Part shown: piece by piece, positions 1 to 5,354 of the stretch
Layout: every line of letters begins with the position of its first letter
Numbering within the stretch: position 1 is the stretch's first letter
Assembly (NCBI GenBank): GCA_020431545.1
Contig: JAGQIB010000119.1
Location: 1-6,029 of the forward strand
From: Gemmatimonadota bacterium
GTDB lineage: Bacteria > ARS69
Direction: 5' to 3'
DNA length: 6,029 bases
Translations under genes and position numbers: made by a program
The notes under the pieces: generated by a model
What the model saw: only the letters and a program-made list of their open reading frames with translations
Told to the model about the DNA's origin: nothing
The model's database searches: none

Positions 1-789
1 GCCGGAGAACGCGCCGCCGCCGTGCCGGCCCATTCCGCCGTACGTGTCCACGATGATCTTGCGGCCGGTGAGACCGCAGTCTCCGTGGGGACCGCCGATC
101 ACGAAACGACCGGTGGGGTTCACGTGGTACTTCGGCGGACGCGCCTTGTCCACGAGCTCGGCCGGAAGCAGCGGCTCGATGACCTGCTGCACGATCTGGT
201 CGCGGATCTCCTTCTGGGAGATCGTGTCGTGGTGCTGCGCGGACACGACGACGGTGTCGATGCGAATCGGACGGTCGTCGTCGTACTCCACCGTGACCTG
301 AGACTTGCCGTCGGGGCGCAGGAACGCGAGCTGACCCGACTTCCGCGTGTCCGCGAGTCGGCGGCAGATGCGGTGTGCGAGCGCGATCGGCAGCGGCATG
401 AGCTCGGGGGACTCGTTCGTGGCGTAACCGAACATGAGGCCCTGGTCGCCGGCGCCGCCGTCGTCCACGCCCATCGCGATGTCCGGGCTCTGCCGATCGA
501 TCGACGTCATCACCGCGCACGTCTCGTAGTCGATGCCGTACGCCGCGTCGTCGTAGCCAATGCGCTGGAGCGTGCTCCGGACGATGTCCGGAATCTCCAC
601 GTACGCTTCCGTCGTGATCTCGCCGGCGACGATCGCGACGCCGGTCGTCACCATGGTCTCGCAGGCCACGCGGCTGCGAGGATCCTGCTCGAGGAGGGCG
701 TCGAGCACGCCGTCGGAAATCTGATCGGCGACCTTGTCCGGGTGGCCTTCGGTCACGGACTCGGAAGTGAACAGGTGCCGCTCGCTCAT
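1..789 (-). CDS. metK: S-adenosylmethionine synthetase (methionine adenosyltransferase), 3' end cut off by window
   Basis: This cytosolic enzyme makes S-adenosylmethionine from methionine and ATP, releasing phosphate and pyrophosphate. The visible 263 residues are the N-terminal and central parts of a family usually about 380-400 residues long. The N-terminus reads MSERHLFTSESVTEGHPDKV, with the ATP-site His of the HPDK motif at residue 16. The family signature GAGDQGLMFGYA lies at 113-123, and the visible part ends inside the second signature (GGGAFSG, 257-263), so the frame is open at base 1. The ATG at 789 is supported by an AAGGAG ribosome binding site 9 nt upstream and by the exact family N-terminus. 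It is separated from the upstream isomerase by 138 nt, the largest gap in the window, so it may have its own promoter. No frameshift or missing key residue is seen in the visible part. The identification is very secure; only the C-terminal third is unseen. Confidence 0.98.
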   Translation of the reverse strand, partial: MSERHLFTSESVTEGHPDKVADQISDGVLDALLEQDPRSRVACETMVTTGVAIVAGEITTEAYVEIPDIVRSTLQRIGYDDAAYGIDYETCAVMTSIDRQSPDIAMGVDDGGAGDQGLMFGYATNESPELMPLPIALAHRICRRLADTRKSGQLAFLRPDGKSQVTVEYDDDRPIRIDTVVVSAQHHDTISQKEIRDQIVQQVIEPLLPAELVDKARPPKYHVNPTGRFVIGGPHGDCGLTGRKIIVDTYGGMGRHGGGAFSG

Positions 790-798
790 CGCTGGTCG

Positions 799-804
799 CT
801 CCTT
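799..804 (-). promoter_or_regulatory. Ribosome binding site of metK
   Basis: The minus strand reads AAGGAG here, followed by nine bases and the ATG at 789. This near-consensus Shine-Dalgarno with good spacing fixes the metK start. It is the strongest ribosome binding site in the window along with that of the isomerase. Confidence 0.8.
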
Positions 805-810
805 GGGGGT

Positions 811-838
811 AAGCGGAATCCCTCGGGAATCAAGCGGA
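811..838 (-). repeat. Short direct repeat in the metK leader
   Basis: On the minus strand TCCGCTT occurs at 838-832 and again at 817-811, exactly 21 bp apart (about two helical turns). GATTCC also occurs twice between them (831-826 and 820-815), around a small TCCC/GGGA dyad. The block lies between a possible -10 box and the metK ribosome binding site, so it could be an operator or a leader structure. Seven-base repeats in GC-rich DNA can arise by chance, and no known regulator site is recognised. Confidence 0.3.
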
Positions 839-840
839 GC

Positions 841-870
841 AGTCTACTCGCCCGCCGCCCGGGATGCCAG
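841..870 (-). promoter_or_regulatory. Possible weak sigma-70-type promoter for metK
   Basis: The minus strand has CTGGCA (870-865) and TAGACT (846-841) separated by 18 bp. Each matches four of six bases of the TTGACA and TATAAT consensus. It lies in the only sizeable gap of the gene run and 51 bp upstream of the metK start, where a promoter would make sense. The match is weak and consensus use in this lineage is unknown, so this is a suggestion only. The rest of the 138-nt gap shows no recognised riboswitch and no reading frame worth calling. Confidence 0.2.
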
Positions 871-927
871 GGCCTTTTCCCGCGTCGGCCGAGCGTCGCT
901 CCCGGAGATCCGCCCGGGGCCCGCGCC

Positions 928-1977
928 TCAGGAGCGCTCGAGTTCACCCTTGAACCGGTCGATGCTCGCGACCGGCGTGGGATCCACCTCGAGCCGAGCC
1001 GCGAGCCAGAGGCTCGCGAAGTCGCCGAGCAGCGCGAACGAGTACAGCCGCGCGAGGAGTCCGCGACCCTCGGGCGTGAAGCGCGTCACGCGCCGCCCGA
1101 GTCGCCGCGCCTCGCTCTCGAACAGCGCGAGGCGCCGTCGGTTCCGGGGATGGACCGCATCGTCGTCCAGGAGCGCCAGATCGATCCGATCGCGGACTGC
1201 CGAGTCCGCTTCCCAGCCCACGATCTCGTTGTGATTGTGCTCCGGGAACAGCGAGACGTGACAGAGGGTCTTGGCGTTCTCGTTGATCTGACCCATCCAC
1301 CGGACCGCCACCGGGCGGTACGGCACGTCCGCGGTGTAGACCACCGGGAGTCGGCCCGGCAACGCCTCGGCCCACTCTCGAACCGCATTCGGCGAGGCAT
1401 CCGGCCCGGAGCGACGCGCCACGGCCTCGCACGCGGTGGCCGCCTCCTCCACGTCGGCGTCCGTCAGTGCGACGAGCCCCGCGCGGGCGAGCGCATGGAA
1501 CACCGGCAACGACGTCCAGCCGAGCGCCGCCCGCGGCGGCGATCCCCCCGGGATCTCCACCCGCGGCACGCCCTGCTCGGCCGCGCTCGCGCCGAGAGCG
1601 CCGCCGCTCGTGACCACCGCCCGTGGGACCCCGCGCCGCCCGGCTTCCTCCCAGGCCGCGAGCGTTTCCTCGGTGTTCCCCGAGTAGCTCACGAAGAACG
1701 CGAACGAGTCGGAGTCCACCACCTGCGGAAGCTGGTAACCGCGGATCACCTCCACCGCGACCCGACCGTGCTGCTCCGCGTAGCTCCGCACGAAGTCTCC
1801 GCCGATCGCGCTCCCGCCCATGCCGACCACGTAGACGCGCGACGGCGAGGCCGGAACGTCGAGCGGTTGGCTCGCCGCCAGCCGCCACGCGCCGCGGATC
1901 TGCTCCGGAAACGCGAGCACGCGCGCCGTCATGTCCGAAGGGTCCTTGCCGATGCGCCCCGTCATCGTCTCCCTCAT
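928..1977 (-). CDS. Bifunctional phosphoglucose/phosphomannose isomerase (SIS-domain)
   Basis: A 349-residue cytosolic SIS-domain protein predicted to interconvert glucose-6-phosphate with fructose-6-phosphate, and mannose-6-phosphate with fructose-6-phosphate. The first SIS half carries VVGMGGSAIGG (50-60) and the phosphate-binding SYSGNTEET (97-105), followed by PPRAALG (147-153). The second half has NENAK (232-236) and PEHNHNEIVGW (245-255). Compared from memory with the Pyrobaculum enzyme, Arg149, Glu233, His249 and Lys343 (in DRFKGEL near the C-terminus) fall where its catalytic Arg135, Glu203, His219 and Lys298 lie; the 16-residue Glu-His spacing is the same. So an active enzyme is likely rather than a bare sugar-binding SIS protein. 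The ATG at 1977 overlaps the HPr stop as ATGA and has GGAGG 7 nt upstream. An ATG at 1965 is a weaker alternative, and the longer frame reaching 2100 only reads through HPr. Which substrate is preferred cannot be told from sequence. Confidence 0.9.
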   Translation of the reverse strand: MRETMTGRIGKDPSDMTARVLAFPEQIRGAWRLAASQPLDVPASPSRVYVVGMGGSAIGGDFVRSYAEQHGRVAVEVIRGYQLPQVVDSDSFAFFVSYSGNTEETLAAWEEAGRRGVPRAVVTSGGALGASAAEQGVPRVEIPGGSPPRAALGWTSLPVFHALARAGLVALTDADVEEAATACEAVARRSGPDASPNAVREWAEALPGRLPVVYTADVPYRPVAVRWMGQINENAKTLCHVSLFPEHNHNEIVGWEADSAVRDRIDLALLDDDAVHPRNRRRLALFESEARRLGRRVTRFTPEGRGLLARLYSFALLGDFASLWLAARLEVDPTPVASIDRFKGELERS

Positions 1978-2276
1978 CCCGCATCCTCCGGCGTCTCCGC
2001 CAGTTCTTCGCCGAATCCTCCGTTCACGAGCTGTTCGAGGGCAGCCATCGCGGCCTCCTCGTCGTCGCCCGCGACCTCGATGCGCACGGACGAGCCGCAC
2101 GCCGCCGCCAGCATCATGAGACCCATGATGCTCTTGCCGTTCACCCGCACCTCTCCCCGACTGACGAACACGTTCGCGGCGAATCGGCCCGCGACCTCCA
2201 CGAACAGGTTCGCCGCGCGCATGTGCAATCCGGCCTTGTTCGGGATCACCAGCGTCCGTTCCAAGGGCGCGCTCAC
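1974..2276 (-). CDS. HPr family phosphocarrier protein with both His and Ser phosphorylation sites
   Basis: A 100-residue cytosolic HPr-family phosphocarrier. The active-site region reads NKAGLHMRAANLF with the expected phosphoacceptor His at residue 18, and GKSIMGLMML (47-56) contains the regulatory Ser49, the site used by HPr kinase. The kinase gene lies directly upstream. Relative to the usual GLHARPA motif, Ala and Pro are replaced (HMRAA), a deviation near the active site. The protein is about 12 residues longer than typical HPr, ending in an acidic tail after VNGGF. The start is a GTG at 2276 whose last three bases plus the next form a GTGA overlap with the hprK stop. There is no clear Shine-Dalgarno, so it probably depends on translation of hprK. 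No enzyme I or EII gene is in view, so the His may serve a regulatory PTS or be unused. The family assignment is secure; the precise role (ptsH-like or npr-like) is open. Confidence 0.94.
   Translation of the reverse strand: MSAPLERTLVIPNKAGLHMRAANLFVEVAGRFAANVFVSRGEVRVNGKSIMGLMMLAAACGSSVRIEVAGDDEEAAMAALEQLVNGGFGEELAETPEDAG
1985..1989 (-). promoter_or_regulatory. Ribosome binding site of the isomerase, inside the HPr gene
   Basis: The minus strand reads GGAGG followed by seven bases and the ATG at 1977. It sits within the last codons of the HPr gene. This decides the start: it favours the ATG that overlaps the HPr stop over the in-frame ATGs at 1965 or 2100, and it implies translational coupling of HPr and the isomerase. 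Confidence 0.75.
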
Positions 2277-3244
2277 TCGGACTCGCCGCCGTCCGTGACG
2301 GAGGCGGCCGCCCGGTCCCGGGCCATGAGGTTCTTGAGGCGCGCGTCGAGATCGACCGCGGCGTTGCGTCCCGAGGACTTGATCAGGTGATTCATGGCCA
2401 CGACCTCCGCGAGCACCGCGACGTTCTTGCCCGGTACGAGCGGAATCGTCACGTAGGGGATCCGAACGCCGAGGATCGAGGTCGTGCGGTCCTCGAGCCC
2501 GAGACGCTCGTACGGCGCGTCGGGGTCCCAGCGGACCAGGCGGACCTCCACCTCGATGCGCTTGCGCACGCGGGTGGCGCGCACGCCGAACATCTCCCGG
2601 ATATCGATGATCCCGACTCCGCGGATCTCCATCCGGTGTCCGAGCAGCTCGTTCGAGCTGCCCACGAGCGACGCCGGCGGCCGACGACTCACGATCACGA
2701 TGTCGTCGGCCACCAGGCGATGCCCCCGCTCGACGAGGTCGAGCGCCGTTTCGCTCTTGCCGATCCCGCTGTCCCCCGCGAACAGCAACCCCACGCCGTA
2801 CACGTCGACGAGCGAGCCGTGCAGCGTCATGCGCGGCGCGAACACGTCCGTGAGGTACGCGGTGAGCTGATGAATGAACGGGGTCGTCGACATCCGCGTG
2901 CGCAGGAGCGGCACCTGGGCCGCCTCGCACTTCTCGCGGAGGTACTCGTCGATCGGCAGTCCCTTGGAGATGATCAGGCACGGCAGGTCCTGCTCGAACA
3001 GGCGATCGAACGCGCGGTGGCGCTCCTCACCCGACAGCGTCTCGAGGTACAGCATCTCGGTCTCACCGAGGATCTGGATCCGCTCGTACAGGAAGTTCTC
3101 GGTGAACCCCGCCAGCGCGAGGCCGGGGCGGTTCACGTCGCTCACCGTGATGGGAAGGCGCGCCTGGGCGCCTTCCACGACCACTTCGAGATCGAGCGCG
3201 TCCTTCCGCTCCTCGAACAACTGTCCCGCCGTGATGCCCTGCAT
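2273..3244 (-). CDS. hprK: HPr kinase/phosphorylase
   Basis: This bifunctional cytosolic enzyme, known as a hexamer in the family, phosphorylates the regulatory Ser of HPr with ATP or pyrophosphate and removes that phosphate by phosphorolysis. The 323 residues match the usual 310-330. The N-terminal Hpr_kinase_N domain covers about 1-135. The C-terminal kinase domain (about 137-305) has the conserved His142 (LHGSLV), a Walker A loop GDSGIGKSET (157-166), Asp180-Asp181 in LVADD, and the family signature EIRGVGIIDI (206-215). The last 15-18 residues are a variable tail. All key residues are present, so it should be active. The ATG at 3244 gives the typical N-terminus MQGITAGQLF and has GGAG ten bases upstream in the 16-nt gap after hpf. 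Its target HPr follows with a four-base overlap. In many Proteobacteria this position behind rpoN-hpf holds ptsN instead. Confidence 0.97.
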   Translation of the reverse strand: MQGITAGQLFEERKDALDLEVVVEGAQARLPITVSDVNRPGLALAGFTENFLYERIQILGETEMLYLETLSGEERHRAFDRLFEQDLPCLIISKGLPIDEYLREKCEAAQVPLLRTRMSTTPFIHQLTAYLTDVFAPRMTLHGSLVDVYGVGLLFAGDSGIGKSETALDLVERGHRLVADDIVIVSRRPPASLVGSSNELLGHRMEIRGVGIIDIREMFGVRATRVRKRIEVEVRLVRWDPDAPYERLGLEDRTTSILGVRIPYVTIPLVPGKNVAVLAEVVAMNHLIKSSGRNAAVDLDARLKNLMARDRAAASVTDGGESE

Positions 3245-3260
3245 CGTCAGTTCGCTCCGA

Positions 3261-3758
3261 TCAGTCCGCGAGCTCGATCAGCTTCATGCTGCCGTCGGGG
3301 CGACGGTAGACGACCCGCGTGGAGCCGTTGTCCGTGTCCGCGAACACGACGACCTCGGCGCCGTCGTCGAGGCGGCCGGTGGCCTCCTCCAGCGTCATCA
3401 TCTCCCGCGGTACGCGCTGGCTCTCGATTCGGACGTCGCCCATGGTCAGCATCTCCTTGCCTTCGCCGTTGCGGTGGTTGTTGCTCAAGCGTGCGCTCCG
3501 CCGGATTTGCTTCTCCACCTTCTCGCACGCCTGGTCGATTGCGGTCGCCAGGGAATCGGCGGTGGCCTTGCCCGCGTAGTCCCCCTGGCTGCCGTGTACG
3601 GAGATCTCGGCGAGGTGGCGGTACTTCTCGATCTCCAGCACGACCGTGGCCTTGATCAGACCCTCCTGGAAGCGGCTCAGCTTCCCGATGCGGGACTCCG
3701 CATGGCTCTTGAGGTCCGGGGTCAGTTCGAAGTGTCGTGCGGTGACGGAGACGTTCAT
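3261..3758 (-). CDS. hpf: Ribosome hibernation promoting factor, long form (HPF/RaiA family)
   Basis: This protein binds the 30S subunit at the mRNA/tRNA channel when growth slows and, in its long form, drives 70S dimerisation to inactive 100S particles. The 165 residues hold an N-terminal S30AE domain (about 1-95; MNVSVTARHFELTPDLK at the start, LEIEKYRHLAEISVHG at 41-56). A short linker of roughly 15 residues follows. The C-terminal dimerisation domain (about 108-163; MTLEEATGRL and VVYRRPDGSMKLIEL) comes last. The linker is shorter than in common long HPFs of about 180-190 residues. The ATG at 3758 has GGAG eight bases upstream and matches the family N-terminus. It follows rpoN by 54 nt, the classic rpoN-hpf pairing. 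The presence of the second domain means no separate dimerisation factor should be needed; that is inference from the family. Confidence 0.95.
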   Translation of the reverse strand: MNVSVTARHFELTPDLKSHAESRIGKLSRFQEGLIKATVVLEIEKYRHLAEISVHGSQGDYAGKATADSLATAIDQACEKVEKQIRRSARLSNNHRNGEGKEMLTMGDVRIESQRVPREMMTLEEATGRLDDGAEVVVFADTDNGSTRVVYRRPDGSMKLIELAD

Positions 3759-3791
3759 CGATGTCTCTCCCCACGAATGTCCGAAGAGTGC

Positions 3792-3808
3792 GCCGGGGTC
3801 TTCCCGGC
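3792..3808 (-). other. Small GC hairpin between rpoN and hpf
   Basis: On the minus strand GCCGGG (3808-3803) and CCCGGC (3797-3792) can pair around a five-base loop, starting five bases after the rpoN stop. No T-run follows, so it does not look like an intrinsic terminator. It could stabilise or process the mRNA between rpoN and hpf and so set different protein levels. A six-pair GC stem may also be chance in this base composition. Confidence 0.35.
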
Positions 3809-3812
3809 CGAA

Positions 3813-5336
3813 TCAGAACTCCTTCCGGAGACGCGCGGACAGGATTCCCATCCGTTCGCGATACTTCGCCACGGTTCTCCGGGCGACGATCAGTCCCTCC
3901 TTTCGCAGCAGCTCGGCGATCTTCTGGTCGGACAGGGGCTTCTTCCGATCTTCTTTCTCGATCAGCTCGCGGATCCGTCCCATGGCCATCTTGGACGACA
4001 CGGACTCGCCGGACTCCGTATCGAGGCCGCTCGAGAAGAAGTACTTGAGCGGGAACAAGCCCCGCGGTGTCTGGACGTACTTGCTCGTGGTCACGCGACT
4101 CACGGTGGACTCGTGCATGCCGATGCGTTCGGCGACGTCCTGCAGAGTCAACGGCTTGAGCGCCTGCGGGCCGGACTCGAAGAAATCGATCTGCGATTCC
4201 ACGATCGCTTCCATGACCTTGACCATGGTCCGGCGGCGCTGCTCGATCGTCTGGATCAGCCAGTTCGCGGACTTGAGCTTCTCCGTGACGAACTTGACCT
4301 CCTCTTCCTTGGCGGCCGCGCGCGCGTTGGCCGGGCTGGCGGCCGGTGCCGCCTCTCCCGCGGCGGTCGCGCCCCCCGTCGTGCCCCCCGAGGCGGACTC
4401 CGCCTCGCCGTTCCGGGCCGAACTCCGCAGAATGTCGCGGTACTGCCGGGACACCCGGAGACGCGGGACCGAGCCATCGGCCAGCGACACCACGTACTGA
4501 TCGTCGATCTTGTCCACGACCAGGTCCGGCACGACGTAGCGCGCATCTTCCCGCGCGAGCTGCGCGCCGGGGCGCGGATTCAGTGTCGCGATCTCGTGCG
4601 CCACTTCCTGGATGTCGGACGCCTCGACCTTCAACGCCTTCGCGATCTCCTGGTAGTGCTTCTGCTTGAACGCCTCGAAGTGATGCTCCACCACGGCGGC
4701 CGCGAGACCCGCGGCCTCCCCGCGCTGGCGCAGCTGGATCAACAGGCACTCCGGCAGGTTCCGGGCGCCGATCCCCGGCGGCTCCAGCTCCTGCACGCGG
4801 CGCAGCGCGCGGAGCGCCGCCTCGACGTCGATCGCCAGTTCGTCGGCGACTTCCTCCAGCGGGATCGCGAGGAAGCCCTGATCGTCCAGACAGCCGATCA
4901 GGTACTCGGCGACCCGCATGGTCTCCTCGTCCAGGTCCAGCAGGTGCAGCTGCTCCGTGAGATTGTCCGCGAGCGTGGCGTGCCCCACCGGAACCCGCTC
5001 GAAGAACTCGGTCTCCTCCCGCTCGGCTCGTCCGCCGTCCGCGTAGGCGAAGCCGTCGTCGAAGTACTCGCTCCAGTCCAGATCGTTCCGGCCGGAATCC
5101 AGCTCGGTGTCGTCGGGCGAGACCTCCCTTTCACTGGACTCGGGCGCTTCCGGTTCCGGCGTCGACGCCTCGGCCGTCTCGTCGATCTCCAGCAGCGGAT
5201 TCGTCAGCAGCTCCTGCTCGATGTGCGCCGAGAGCTCGAGCGACGGCATCTGGAGCAGCTTCAACGCCTGTTGCAGACGCGGCGTCATCACGAGCTTGAG
5301 CGTCTGCTTCTGGGAAAGTCTGAGTCCGAGTTCCAT
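3813..5336 (-). CDS. rpoN: RNA polymerase sigma-54 factor
   Basis: Sigma-54 directs core RNA polymerase to -24/-12 promoters and needs an AAA+ enhancer-binding activator. The 507-residue protein has the activator-interacting region I at 1-50 (SQKQTLKLVMTPRLQQALKL, Gln/Leu-rich). An acidic region II (about 51-115) is followed by the core-binding domain (about 118-305). The DNA-binding part includes a helix-turn-helix (about 398-420, MHESTVSRVTTSKY) and the diagnostic RpoN box ARRTVAKYRE at 485-494. The family is usually about 470-490 residues. The extra length is an Ala/Gly/Ser/Thr-rich stretch at about 309-342 between the core-binding and DNA-binding parts. The ATG at 5336 gives the canonical N-terminus and has GGAG five bases upstream; lptB ends 18 nt before. 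No sigma-54 type promoter was recognised in the window, so its targets are not shown here. Confidence 0.98.
   Translation of the reverse strand: MELGLRLSQKQTLKLVMTPRLQQALKLLQMPSLELSAHIEQELLTNPLLEIDETAEASTPEPEAPESSEREVSPDDTELDSGRNDLDWSEYFDDGFAYADGGRAEREETEFFERVPVGHATLADNLTEQLHLLDLDEETMRVAEYLIGCLDDQGFLAIPLEEVADELAIDVEAALRALRRVQELEPPGIGARNLPECLLIQLRQRGEAAGLAAAVVEHHFEAFKQKHYQEIAKALKVEASDIQEVAHEIATLNPRPGAQLAREDARYVVPDLVVDKIDDQYVVSLADGSVPRLRVSRQYRDILRSSARNGEAESASGGTTGGATAAGEAAPAASPANARAAAKEEEVKFVTEKLKSANWLIQTIEQRRRTMVKVMEAIVESQIDFFESGPQALKPLTLQDVAERIGMHESTVSRVTTSKYVQTPRGLFPLKYFFSSGLDTESGESVSSKMAMGRIRELIEKEDRKKPLSDQKIAELLRKEGLIVARRTVAKYRERMGILSARLRKEF
4311..4412 (-). other. Low-complexity Ala/Gly/Thr-rich insert in sigma-54
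   Basis: Residues about 309-342 of the sigma-54 protein are low-complexity (runs such as SGGTTGGATAAGEAAPAA) and end in an Ala-Lys-Glu stretch before KFVTEKL. In E. coli RpoN, recalled from memory, the equivalent distance between the conserved Tyr of the core-binding domain and this Phe is roughly 30 residues shorter. It is probably a flexible linker. The reading frame continues cleanly on both sides, so it is not a frameshift artefact. Confidence 0.7.
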
Positions 5337-5354
5337 GGATGCTCCGGCCTTCTC

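Noticed and set aside
847..870. Possible sigma-54 promoter before metK (TGGCAT on the minus strand)
   Set aside because: The -24-like TGGCA is present, but the -12 element is GCGGC where TTGCA/TTGCT is needed.
901..918. Possible intrinsic terminator after the isomerase
   Set aside because: CCCGG/CCGGG can form a 5-bp stem with an 8-base loop, but it is not followed by a T-run and the area is all G and C, so chance pairing is likely.
928..2100. Isomerase start at the ATG at 2100
   Set aside because: The added 41 residues are an Arg/Gly-rich read-through of the HPr gene. The ATG at 1977 has GGAGG at 7 nt and overlaps the HPr stop.
22..2298. Plus-strand open frame of 758 codons
   Set aside because: It runs antisense to metK, the isomerase and HPr, which all have clear family motifs. 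The translation is Arg/His/Asp/Ala-rich with no recognisable domain, as expected when high GC removes stop codons from the opposite strand.
1974..2981. Long minus-strand frame suggesting an HPr protein with a 235-residue N-terminal extension
   Set aside because: Only the last 100 codons look like a protein family. The upstream part overlaps hprK in a different frame and is Arg-rich noise. The GTG at 2276 gives a normal HPr N-terminus.
2387..3655. Plus-strand open frame of 422 codons
   Set aside because: It is antisense to hprK and hpf and has a low-complexity Arg/His-rich translation with no domain; a GC-driven shadow.
3247..4749. Minus-strand open frame of 500 codons
   Set aside because: It overlaps rpoN and hpf in another frame, with an Arg/Gly-rich translation. 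rpoN and hpf in the correct frames carry complete family motifs.
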